Source: CAVXNP01 sp963763305
GTDB lineage: Bacteria; Pseudomonadota; Gammaproteobacteria; Xanthomonadales; Rhodanobacteraceae
Assembly (NCBI GenBank): GCA_963763305.1
Contig: CAVXNP010000002.1
Span: forward strand, 186,001-250,000
Length of the DNA: 64,000 bases
Direction of reading: 5' to 3'
Of this stretch, positions 9,817 through 18,886 are shown piece by piece. A program made the translations under genes and the position numbers. The notes under the pieces were generated by a model. That model saw only the letters and a program-made list of their open reading frames with translations, did no database searches and had not been told where the DNA came from. Positions within the stretch are counted from its first letter, which is position 1. The number at the start of each line of letters is the position of its first letter.

Positions 9817-10502
9817 AGGAGCTGCCCGCCGCGGACGCCGATTGCGCCGCGCTCATGTAGGAGCGGCTTCAGCCGCGACCGCACACCGGCCGGGGCTGAG
9901 CCCTTCCGAGCGTGCCGGGAGCGCCCCCGAAGCCCGCATGACAAGCCCTGCGTCGTGATGCGCGGGCGCCCACATTGATCGACCCCCATTGCCCTTGTGC
10001 TGTCCAATTCCCGGACGCCATGGACCATCGGTGCCTTCCTGCAATTCCCGCATGCCCACGGAGATACCCCACCCCGAGGTGGTACAGCGGCGTGGTCGCG
10101 GCCCGCGTCGCGGCTGAAGCCGCTCCCACAGGAGCTGCCCCCGGACGCCGGCTGCGCTGCGCTCATGTAGGAGCGGCTTCAGCCGCGACCGCACACCGGC
10201 CGGGGTGGCGTCCCTTCCGAGCGGGCCGGGAGCGCCCCCGAAGCCCGCATGACAAGCCCTGCGTCGTGATGCGCGGGCGCCCACATTGATCGACGCCCAT
10301 CGCCCTTGTGCTGTCCAATTCCCGGACGCCATGGACCATCGGTGCCTTCCTGCAATTCCCGCATGCCCACGGAGGTACCCCAACCCGAGGTGGTACAGCG
10401 GCGTGGTCGCGGCCCGCGTCGCGGCTGAAGCCGCTCCCACAGGAGCTGCCCCCGGACGCCGATTGCGCTGCGCTCGTGCAGGAGCGGCTGCAGCCGCGAC
10501 GG
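9817..10502. repeat. Two and a fifth tandem copies of a ~312-bp REP-containing unit
   Basis: Unit A (9817-10129) and unit B (10130-10440) are nearly identical, and a 62-base start of a third unit follows (10441-10502). Each unit opens with AGGAGCTGCC, carries a GAGCGGCTTCAGCCGC hairpin near its left end and the inverted copy GCGGCTGAAGCCGC near its right end, so each is a REP pair enclosing about 240 bases. Open frames inside are artefacts of the repeat. It fills the 800-base space between lysS and the yciI-like gene and holds no gene. Confidence 0.88.
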
Positions 10503-10604
10503 CCGGTCAATCCGGATGCGGACCGGGTCAACCGAGGGGACAGCCGCATGCACGGGTCGCGGTCGGGTAAAATCGCGGTTTGCAGTCTTCCCGGAGCGTT
10601 CCCC

Positions 10605-10910
10605 ATGTGGTTTGCCATCATCGCCGACGATCACCCCGACACGCTGGACAAGCGCATGGCCGCGCGCGCCGAGCATCTGGCGCGGCTGAACCGCCTGCAG
10701 GATGAAGGGCGCCTGCTGCTGGCCGGGCCGTTCCCGGCGATCGAGTCGGAAAACCCTGGCCCGGCCGGCTTCACCGGCAGCATGATCGTGGCCGAATTCG
10801 CCAGCCAGGCCGACGCCCAGGCCTGGGCCGATGCCGACCCGTACGTGGCCGCCGGCGTCTACGCCCGGGTCAGCGTCAAGCCGTTCCGCAAGACACTGCC
10901 GGCTGCATGA
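10605..10910 (+). CDS. YciI family protein
   Basis: A 101-residue ferredoxin-like protein starting at ATG 10605 (MWFAIIADDHPD). Family marks are the early Asp after the first strand, RAEHLARLNRLQDEGRLLLAGPF with the conserved His and the AGPF turn, then SMIVAEFASQADAQAWADADPYVAAGVY. YciI-like proteins form dimers related to muconolactone isomerase and the dehydrochlorinase fold; the cellular role is unknown. A TAAAAT box at 10568-10573 lies where a -10 element would be expected. The stop overlaps ATGA at 10907 and the bolA-like gene follows directly, so the two are probably cotranscribed. Confidence 0.88.
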   Translation: MWFAIIADDHPDTLDKRMAARAEHLARLNRLQDEGRLLLAGPFPAIESENPGPAGFTGSMIVAEFASQADAQAWADADPYVAAGVYARVSVKPFRKTLPAA

Positions 10911-10929
10911 GCCCGACCGACGCACCCAG

Positions 10930-11182
10930 ATGGTGGAGCAGATCCGCAGCCGGCTGCAGCAGGCGCTGGCGCCGACCGAGCTGGAGGTGCGTCGACGAGG
11001 GCCACAAGCACGCCGGCCACGCCAACGCGGGCAAGGGACACTTCCACGTGCGCATCGTCAGCGCCGCGTTCGCCGGCATGCTGCCGATCAAGCGCCACCG
11101 GCAGGTATACGCCGCCCTGGACGGCCTGATGGACAACGGGATCCATGCTCTTTCCATCGATGCGAAGCCGCCAGCAAGTTGA
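10930..11182 (+). CDS. BolA family protein (one-base insertion near 10991)
   Basis: Start ATG 10930 gives MVEQIRSRLQQALAPTELEV. After an extra base at about 10991 the frame continues as DEGHKHAGHANAGKGHFHVR and ends with the BolA core motif FAGMLPIKRHRQVYAALDGL. The H-V-R-I-V-S...F...RHR.VY pattern is typical of BolA/IbaG. These proteins bind monothiol glutaredoxins and [2Fe-2S] clusters and affect iron and envelope homeostasis. The corrected length is about 83 residues, close to IbaG. The indel resembles those in lysS and smc and is likely a sequence error. An alternative ATG at 10907 overlaps the yciI stop but is out of frame with the BolA N-terminus as read here. Confidence 0.82.
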
Positions 11183-11317
11183 ATCAAAGGCTTGCATGAC
11201 TTTCTTCAGTGCGAGTTCTCTTGCAGCAACGCATTGCGGCCACGCCCCGCGTTTGGCACAGTGCCACGTCGCCCCACACCTGCGGGCGCTCACGAAAGAA
11301 GACCCGTTGATGCCCGC

Positions 11318-14300
11318 ATGCGCCTGACCACGATCAAACTCGCCGGATTCAAGTCGTTCGTCGATCCCACCACCTTGCACCTGCCCGCCAACATGACCGG
11401 TGTGGTCGGTCCGAACGGATGCGGCAAATCCAACATCATCGATGCGATCCGCTGGGTGATGGGCGAGAGCGCGGCCAGCCGACTGCGCGGCGATTCGCTC
11501 ACCGACGTGATCTTTTCCGGCTCCAGCGCACGCAAGCCGGTGGGTCAGGCCACGGTGGAGCTGATCTTCGACAACGCCGACGGCACCATCCAGGGCGAAT
11601 ACGGCCAGTACGCGGAGATCTCGGTCAAGCGCCAGGTCACCCGCGACGGCCAGTCCGGCTACTACCTCAATGGCGCGCGCTGCCGTCGCCGCGACATCAC
11701 CGACCTGTTCCTGGGCACCGGCCTGGGCCCGCGCAGCTACTCGATCATCGAGCAGGGCATGATCAGCCAGATCATCGAGGCCCATCCGGAAGAGCTGCGC
11801 ACGCACCTGGAGGAAGCCGCCGGCATCTCCAAGTACAAGGAGCGCCGCAAGGAAACCGAAAGCCGGATCAAGTCCACCCGCGAGAACCTCGACCGCGTGC
11901 GCGACGTGCGCGACGAGGTGGACAAGCAGCTGGAGCACCTCAACCGTCAGGCCCGCGCCGCCGAGCGCTGGAAGGCGCTGAAGGAAGAGCAGACCCGCAA
12001 GGAAGCCGAGCTGCGTGCGCTGGAGTACCGCGCGCTGAAGGGTCAGCACGCCGGCGAAGGGCAGGGCCTGTCCGCGGCCGAAGTCGAGATCGAGAAGCAG
12101 CTGGCCGGCCAGCGCCAGATCGAGGCGCAGTTGGAAAGCGTGCGCGAGCGCCACACCGGCGCCAGCGAACACCTCAACCAGGTACAGGGCGAGGTCTACA
12201 AGGTCGGCGCCGAAATCGCCCGGGTCGAGCAGCAGGTGCGCTTCAACAAGGAAACTGCCGAACGGCTGCAGCGCAGCCAGGCCGAGACCGAGCGCGAGCA
12301 CGGCGAGCTGGCCGCGCACATCGCCACCGACCGCGAGCAGGTCGAAGCGCTGCGCCAGGCACTGGCCGAGGGCGAGCCGAAACTCGAAGCACTGCAGCAG
12401 ATGCAGGACGACACCGCGCAGGCCCAGCGCGACACCGAGGCCAGGCTGGCCGATTGGCAGCAGCGCTGGGACACGCACACCCGCACCGCCGGCGAATCCA
12501 ACCGCGCCGCCGAGGTGGAGCGCACCAAGCTCAATTACCTGGACCGCCAGGCGATCGATCTGTCCAAGCGTCGCGAGGCGCTGGAGGCCGAGCAGCAGGC
12601 CACCGACGTGGCCGCACTCGATGCCGCCGCCGAAGGCCTGCAGACCGAACACGAGACCCAGCGCGAGCGGGTCGAGACGCTTGGCAGCCTGCTCGACCAG
12701 CACAAGTCGGCGCACGAAAAGGTGCTCGACGAGGAGCGCCAGGTGCAGTCGGCCCTGAACGAGGCGCGCCAGCAACTGCAGGCCGCGCGCGGTCGCTTGT
12801 CCTCGCTCGAGGCGCTGCAGCATGCCGCACTGGGCCAGGAGGAAAGCGCCGCCAGCGGCTGGCTGGCCAGCCTGGGCCTGGACAAGTCCCGCCGCCTGGG
12901 CGAATCGCTGCAGGTGGACGCCGGCTGGGAGTCGGCGGTGGAAACCGTGCTGGCCGGCCTGCTCGACGGCGTGCTGGTGGACAACCCGCTGGCGCTGACC
13001 GGGGACTTCGGCGCGCTGGGCGAGGCCGACCTGGCCCTGCTCGACGCCCAGGACGGCGCGCCCGGCACCGCCGGCACGCTGGCGGCCAAGGTACGCGGGC
13101 CCGCCGCGGCCATGCAGCTGCTGTCCCAGGTGCTGACCGCCGAAACGCTGGACGAGGCGCGCAACCGGGTCAACGGCCTGGACCCGGCGCATTCGGTGAT
13201 CACCCGCAGCGGCGAGTGGCTGGCCCCGCACTGGGCGCGCGTGCGTCGGGCGCAGGGCAACCAGGTGGGCGTGCTGGCGCGTGAGCGCGACATCCGCCAG
13301 CTGGGCGAGCAGATCCAGACGCTCGAAGCGCAGCTGGAAGAGGCCGGCGTGCGCCTGGACGACCTGCGCACCGCCAAGTTCGAGGCCGAGCGCGCCCGCG
13401 ACGACGCCCAGCGCGAGCTGTACAACGCGCACCGTCGCCAGTCCGAGCTGGCCGGGCCAGTTGCAGAGCCACCGCGGCAAGGTGGAGACCGCCCGCGCCC
13501 GCGCCGAGAAGGTCAACGCGGAGTTGGGCGGGCTGATCGAACAGCTGGACGAATTGCAGGGGCAGACCCGCGAGGCGCGCGCGCGGCTGGACGAGTCGGT
13601 CAATCACATGGGCGATCTGGAAGACCAGCGCCGCGAGCTGGAAAACGAGCGCCGCGCGCTGCTGGAGGCGCGCGAGGAAGCGCGCATGAACGCCCGCGAG
13701 GCCGCCGACCAGGCGCACTCGCTGGCGCTGGCGATGGAGTCCAAACGCTCCTCGCTGGCCTCGCTGGAGCAGGCGCTGGCGCGTCTGGATTCGCAGATCC
13801 GCCAGGTCGAGGCGCGCCGCACCGAGATCAGCCGAGCAACTGGCCGCCGGCTCGGACCCGATTGCCGAGCTCGAGGCCGAGCGGCAGACCTACCTGGACC
13901 AGCGCCTGCTGGTAGACAAGCAACTGGTCGAGGCGCGCCGCGCGCTGGAAGACTGCGACATCGAGTTCCGCAAGCTGGAGCAGCAGCGCCACCAGGCCGA
14001 GCAGGGTCTGGCCGCGCTGCGCGAAAGCGTGTCGGAGAAGCGCCTGGCCGCGCAGGCGCTGCAGTTGCGCGCCGACCAGCTGGCCGAGGCGATCGCCGCC
14101 TCCGGGCTGGAGCTGGAACCGCTGCTGGCCGAGTTGCCCGAGGATGTCGACGCCAACCAGTGGCGCCAGCAACTGGACGACCTGGGCGGCAAGATCACCC
14201 GGCTCGAGCCGGTCAACCTGGCGGCGATCCAGGAGCACGCCGAACAGAGCGAGCGCAAGACCTACCTCGACAACCAGCTGGCCGACCTGGTCAGTGCGAT

Positions 14301-14820
14301 GGAGACGCTCGAAGGCGCGATCAAGAAGATCGACCGCGAGACCCGCGCGCGCTTCAAGGAGACCTTCGACAAGGTCAATGCCGGCGTGCAGGAGCTGTTC
14401 CCGCGCCTGTTCGGTGGCGGCCACGCCTACCTGGAGCTGACCGGCGACGACCTGCTGGACACCGGCGTGGCGATCATGGCGCGGCCGCCGGGCAAGCGGG
14501 TGTCCAACATCACCCTGCTGTCCGGCGGCGAGAAGGCGCTCACCGCGGTATCACTGGTGTTCGCTATCTTTGGCCTGAACCCGGCCCCGTTCTGCCTGCT
14601 CGACGAGGTCGACGCGCCGCTGGACGAGGCCAACGTCGGCCGCTTCTCGGCCATGGTCAAGGAAATGAGCGAGAAGGTGCAGTTCATCTTCGTCAGCCAC
14701 AACAAGGCCACCATGGAAGCGGCCAGCCAGCTGTGCGGCGTGACCATGCGCGAGCCGGGTGTGTCACGGCTGGTGCAGGTCGATCTCGCCGAAGCGGCTA
14801 AACTTGCCGGCGCCGCCTGA
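11318..14820 (+). CDS. smc: Chromosome segregation protein SMC (two one-base insertions)
   Basis: Condensin-type ATPase that organises and segregates the chromosome. The corrected length is 1166 residues, typical for SMC. The N-terminal head has Walker A GPNGCGKSN at 31-39. Long coiled coils flank a hinge (about 12830-13260). The C-terminal head has the ABC signature LSGGEKALTAVSLVF (from 14518) and Walker B PFCLLDEVDAPLDEAN (from about 14584). The frame slips at about 13456 (gccggg for gccgg) and about 13833 (agccgag for agcgag), with perfect heptad continuity on both sides, so these look like sequence errors. The start ATG 11318 (MRLTTIKLAGFKSF) is the family start. zipA follows 11 bases later. 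Confidence 0.95.
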
Positions 14821-14831
14821 AGGACACTCTC

Positions 14832-15779
14832 ATGATGCCGCAACCCATGCTCGCCCTTGCCTGGAACGCCGCCGTCGGCATCCCCATGCTGATCGTCGGC
14901 ATCATCGTGCTTGGCCTGATCTGGCTGTTCGGGCAGCCGAAGAAGGAGCAGGGCAAGCGTCGCCACGTAGCCGAAACCGCCTCCGCAGAGCGCCGCGAGC
15001 CGACCGTGGGCGAGTCCAGCCTGGCTGACGATCCGTTCTTCAGTACGCTCAGCCCGCGCGGCGAGCCAAGGGTGCGGCCAGAGCAGGGCGAGCTCGACAT
15101 GGGCTTGCGCGACGAGTTGGAAAAGCTGGGTGCCACACTGGCCGGTGATCGCACCGGCTCGACGCCCGACAAGCCCAGCCGGCAGGCCGCCAGCATCGTG
15201 GAGACCCTTCGCGCGCCGCCACCGGAAGCCAACGCAGCGGTGCCCGCACCTGCGCCGGCAGGCGCGCCGCCGGCGACCGGACAGCCACGTGGCGTGCCGC
15301 GTTCGGATCTGGGTCGCCGACCCGCGCAGTTGCCGGTCGAGCGCATCGTCACGTTGTTCATGGTGGCCCGCGATGGCAGCCAGTTCAGCGGGCCGGACCT
15401 GGTCGTCGCCGCCGAGAAGGCCGGCCTGGAATTCGGCGACATGGGGATCTACCACCGCCTGGTCGATGGCCGGCGCGAGCTGGGCCCGATCTTCAGCATG
15501 GCCAACATGCTCAAGCCAGGCAACTTCAACCTGGGCAACCTCGAAGCGCTGCGCACGCCCGGCCTGAGCTTCTTCATGACCCTTCCGGCACCGCTGCCGG
15601 CGCTGGACGCCTGGGACGCCATGCTGCCGACTGCGCAGCGCATGGCCGAACTGCTCGATGGCCAGGTGCTGGACGAGGAGCGCAATGCGCTGGGTCGCCA
15701 GCGCATTGCACACATTCGCGACGAACTGCGCGGCTGGGATCGCGACCACGAAGGCACCGAGATCATCTTCGGGCGCTGA
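14832..15779 (+). CDS. zipA: Cell division protein ZipA
   Basis: A 315-residue bitopic division protein that tethers FtsZ to the inner membrane. It has a short periplasmic N-terminus and a single membrane helix (about 11-34, GIPMLIVGIIVLGLIWLFG), then a basic patch (KKEQGKRRH), a Pro/Ala-rich unstructured linker (about 45-165), and the C-terminal FtsZ-binding domain (about 170-315) with FMVARDGSQFSG, GIYHRL and LSFFMTLPAP. The start is the first of two ATGs at 14832, behind GAAGGACA. It is cotranscribed with smc. In many gammaproteobacteria ligA follows zipA. Here the next gene is on the other strand, so that part of the usual neighbourhood is missing. Confidence 0.92.
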   Translation: MMPQPMLALAWNAAVGIPMLIVGIIVLGLIWLFGQPKKEQGKRRHVAETASAERREPTVGESSLADDPFFSTLSPRGEPRVRPEQGELDMGLRDELEKLGATLAGDRTGSTPDKPSRQAASIVETLRAPPPEANAAVPAPAPAGAPPATGQPRGVPRSDLGRRPAQLPVERIVTLFMVARDGSQFSGPDLVVAAEKAGLEFGDMGIYHRLVDGRRELGPIFSMANMLKPGNFNLGNLEALRTPGLSFFMTLPAPLPALDAWDAMLPTAQRMAELLDGQVLDEERNALGRQRIAHIRDELRGWDRDHEGTEIIFGR

Positions 15780-15836
15780 GCGGAGCACCAGGCCCGGCGC
15801 GGCAGCCATCGCCGGGCACCGGTGGAAGCGGCTTGA

Positions 15837-16157
15837 CTAGCGAGTGGCGCGCTCGCGACGGCGGCGTTGCTTCCAGCGGATCCAGCGCCGCTCCAGGTAC
15901 ACCATGGCCAGCAGAGTGGGGCGGCGCAGGAACGGAATATCCTGGGTCAGCAGGACCAGCCCCAGCGGCAGCATCCACAGACCCAGAATCGGCAGGAAGC
16001 CGAACACGCCCCCGACCATCAGCAGCAGTCCCACCGGCACGCGCACCCAGCGCGAAGACGGTTCACGCAACCAGCGCAGCGCGCGGCACAGCCAGCGCGG
16101 CAGCTTCTGCTCGAAACGGTCGAGCCGACGGTTGAGTCGGTTCTCGTCTTTGATCAC
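15837..16157 (-). CDS. Small conserved membrane protein of unknown function
   Basis: A likely 106-residue protein from GTG 16157, behind a GGAG at suitable spacing. An ATG 123 bases further upstream (16280) would add a poorly coding N-terminus. It is basic at both ends (RLNRRLDRFEQKLPRW... and WIRWKQRRRRERATR) with a central hydrophobic hairpin of two helices (VPVGLLLMVGGVFGFLPILG and LWMLPLGLVLLTQDIPFLRR). The G-LPILG-WMLPLG-LL-QDIPFL signature recurs in short proteobacterial inner-membrane proteins that carry no reliable function. Convergent with zipA. Confidence 0.65.
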   Translation of the reverse strand: MIKDENRLNRRLDRFEQKLPRWLCRALRWLREPSSRWVRVPVGLLLMVGGVFGFLPILGLWMLPLGLVLLTQDIPFLRRPTLLAMVYLERRWIRWKQRRRRERATR

Positions 16158-16312
16158 CGGGTTCTCCGCGCCCGTTGCTGATGTGCCGATCGTAAGCGCA
16201 ACACCACCGCGATGGCGCATGCGCGATGGCAGGGTGGAAAGCTTCGACATCAGCCCATACCTGCACGGGCTGCGCCGCACCTCGGCCGCTGTGACGGCGT
16301 GGAACTGCCGGC

Positions 16313-16636
16313 CTAATCCTCGTCGGCCGGCCCTTGCGGCGGCTCGTCATCGGCCGAAGCAGGCGCCACGTAGTTCGGATCCTCGGAGTCGCGGGCATGG
16401 CGGATGGCGTCCTTCAGACGATCGTCCAGGTGGTCGAAGTCCAGCACCACCTTTTCCGAGTGCACAGCGCGAATGGCCGAGGCATCGACCTCGAAGTCGC
16501 CGGCGTTCTCGATGTAGATCATCAGTTCGGACGGTTCGCTATCGCCCGGACGCCCGCGCAGCTCGCGTACCGAGCCGATCGGATCGTCACCGTCGGTGAC
16601 AAATACCGTGAATCCCTCGCTGATCTTCTCGTTCAT
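16313..16636 (-). CDS. Hypothetical acidic protein, PRC-barrel/DUF2171-like
   Basis: A 107-residue protein from ATG 16636, preceded by an AGGTG site. A beta-rich N-terminal half (FTVFVTDGDDPIGSVREL, then ELMIYIENAGDFEVDASAI) leads to VHSEKVVLDFDHLDDRLKDA, which recalls the end of PRC-barrel-like small stress proteins. The tail is acidic and disordered (DDEPPQGPADED). The family link is by pattern only. No operon partner; divergent from the gene at 16872. Confidence 0.6.
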   Translation of the reverse strand: MNEKISEGFTVFVTDGDDPIGSVRELRGRPGDSEPSELMIYIENAGDFEVDASAIRAVHSEKVVLDFDHLDDRLKDAIRHARDSEDPNYVAPASADDEPPQGPADED

Positions 16637-16871
16637 GACTGCACCTGCATATCCGGCGGAAAGACGCGCCAGGGGATGAGCGCGGCACGCCTGTTCCCAT
16701 GGCGTGCTCATCATGCGGAGCACCCCGTTTCAAGCCGGTGAAGACTGACCGTCCGGCCTGGAAGATGGCCGGCTGAACAGTGACCAGCCGCGCATCACAC
16801 GCGTCCACGTGACGCTTACGGCATCGCAGCGACACTGCACCCCTCCCGATCCGATGTTACGGAGTACAGCC

Positions 16872-17405
16872 ATGGCACACCCCCATGACCGCGAGCCGCG
16901 CCAGGGCGGTCCGATGGACCCCGCCGGCGAAGGCAAGACCGCTGGCAGCAACACGCAGAGCCAGGGCGGCATCAGCCACGAGGTTGCCGAAAGCGCACGC
17001 AGGGAGCGCAGCGCCTCGGCCGGCGTGACCGACATGGACCGGGTCGACCCAAACGGCCTGTCCCTCGATGAGGGTGGCGGCGAATACCCGCAGGATGGCC
17101 GTGCCCATCACGGTTTCACCGGCGACAACGCCGACCACCAGCCGGACGACAGCAGCGGTGTGGGTGTGAACCCGCAGCCGGGCCCGGTGGCCGACCTTGG
17201 TCCGCAGCAGGACACCCGCACGCACGGCGTACCGGAGGACCGCGCCGAACGCACCACCGGCGGCGACAGCCCCAACCCGCAGGCGATGGGCGGTTCACCC
17301 GGGGGGCCGCGCAATGCCCCCGAGCGGATCCCCGGCCAGGACGCCGACGACGGCATGATCGGCGGCCCCAGCGGCGGCAACAGCCAGCGCGACCCGCAGG
17401 TCTGA
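16872..17405 (+). CDS. Hydrophilic, Gly/Asp/Pro-rich disordered protein
   Basis: A 177-residue frame from ATG 16872 with GGAG seven bases upstream. It has almost no hydrophobic residues and many G, D, P, Q and N, with repeated GG and QP motifs, and no predicted domain. The composition recalls hydrophilin or desiccation/stress proteins, but no KGG or LEA repeat is present, so function is unassigned. Codon use matches the host. It is real or not depending on conservation: the clean ribosome site and a stop just before a REP-rich gap favour a gene. Confidence 0.55.
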   Translation: MAHPHDREPRQGGPMDPAGEGKTAGSNTQSQGGISHEVAESARRERSASAGVTDMDRVDPNGLSLDEGGGEYPQDGRAHHGFTGDNADHQPDDSSGVGVNPQPGPVADLGPQQDTRTHGVPEDRAERTTGGDSPNPQAMGGSPGGPRNAPERIPGQDADDGMIGGPSGGNSQRDPQV

Positions 17406-17911
17406 GCCATCGGGCGTGCGGAGGGTGCTGAGTTCCAGCTCGCGTATGTTTGGCCAGCCGCCGCGCCATGCCTACCGGGTCAGTCGTTCTGGCGGGGAAC
17501 TTGCCGCCGATCGGCACGCACACGCCAAACGACGACACAGCGTAACGCCCTGGCGCCACAGTGCGTTGTGGAGCCCTTCGACCGCTCGATCGCCGGCTAC
17601 GGACAACCCGGCTTCTGCTGCTTCGGAGAAGTGGGGCGTCGGTCCAGCGTGAGACCGTCGACTCCCAGGCTGGGCGTAGGGTGGGCTTCCAGCCCACCAG
17701 CTCTCCCGCTTTTCCGCACCGTTGCCCACGGAGAAGCCCACGCCTGCGGGACGAGGCGGACCCGGGCAGCGGGGAGGGTACCTGCTCGCGTAGCGTGGAC
17801 TTGAACCCACCAGGCCGACGAAGCCGGGAAGGCCGTTGGTGGGCGAAGTCCACCCGGCGCCACCCGGCCGGAGCCGAACGCCGCCGCCCGTGCGGCATTT
17901 CTCCTGCAGGG
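17406..17911. other. REP-rich intergenic region
   Basis: No gene. It contains a GTGGGCTTCCAGCCCAC hairpin near 17679-17700 and a diverged pair near 17793-17860 (GTGGACTTGAACCCACC and GGTGGGCGAAGTCCACC). It lies downstream of both flanking genes, so the hairpins can act as bidirectional 3' ends. Confidence 0.7.
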
Positions 17912-18886
17912 TCAGCGCTCGAGCGCGGCCATGTGCAGCAGCACCCCGGCCAGGCTCTTCAGGTCCTGCGCGTTGTGCTCGGCCACGCGCCGCAGGTTGG
18001 CGGCCGAGCCGCCGCGCAGGTAGGTCAGCCAGGCGGCGGGGGCTTCGGAGCCGGGCAGGTCGTCCTCGCGCACCACGCCCAGCAACTGCCGTTCGGCGGT
18101 GGCCAGGCGGCAATTTTCCCACTGGCCTTTCCAGTGCCGGCGCACCGGGTGCAGCAGGTCCAGGTGCGCCAGGCCGGCCAGCGGGTTGGGCAGGCGCGCG
18201 AGGCGGTAGCGTGTGGCCAGCAGCGGGGCGTCGTAGCACTTGCCGTTGTAGCTGACCAGCACGCGTGTCCTGGTCCAGCCAGCTGGCGAAGGCTTGCAGC
18301 ATGGCGCTTTCGGCCGCCATGCGGGTGATGGTGAGCTGGCGGATGCGGAAGCGGCCATCGATCCAGTCTCCGGCGCCGATCATGAAGGCACGCGTGCCGG
18401 TGCCACCGGCCAGGCCGGTGGTCTCGGTATCGAAGTGCAGCAGGTGTTGGTGGTGCACTGGATCCATGCGGGCGAAGCCGGCGTCGATGATCGGCGGCGG
18501 CGTGAGCCAGTCGAAGCAGGCTTCGGTGTAGCGCAGGCCGGGGGCCAGCTCGATGCCGGGGACGTCGCGGTCGGGCGAGGCCAGGGTGTGGACGCCGCGC
18601 TTGAGTTGGGCGTGGCGATGCAGCAGGCGGCGGATGTCCGGGGACATGGATCGCGCGGGCGGGGTATCGGGGGCTGCGGCGGGGCCCTTCGACTTCGCTG
18701 CGCTACGCTCAGGGCGAACGGTTTCAAGCTCGGTCTTGTGGGGCCGAGGGTAGCCGGGCCGCGGCTGGTCGTGGCTGGGGGCGACAGGAATGGCGGTGCG
18801 AAGGGCCGAGGGTGCGGAGTTCATGCGGCCGTCGGCTGGCCCGCCTCGCTGCGCAACTGCCGCAGCCGCGCCAGCAGCGCGCTCAC
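17912..18886 (-). CDS. RNase H-like exonuclease, MrfB/YprB-like (frame interrupted)
   Basis: Reads as a DnaQ/RNase H-fold exonuclease of the YprB type. The first DxE motif is LLHFDTETTGLAGGTGTR. After a one-base insertion at about 18267 come VLVSYNGKCYDAPLL (second acidic motif) and EHNAQDLKSLAGVL (the HxAxD-like last motif). In Bacillus subtilis the orthologous pair yprA-yprB (mrfA-mrfB) repairs mitomycin C damage, MrfB being the nuclease. The likely start is GTG 18886, overlapping the helicase stop as GTGA (VSALLARLRQLRSEAGQPTA), followed by a frame slip near 18823. The alternative is ATG 18824, which also touches that frame's stop. The stretch 18684-18730 is a copy of the host repeat CTTCGACTTCGCTGCG, inserted in or in front of the N-terminal region. 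Confidence 0.75.

Noticed and set aside
9817..10621. Several overlapping 80-250-codon frames on both strands
   Set aside because: They lie in the tandem 312-bp REP repeat and repeat themselves with it.
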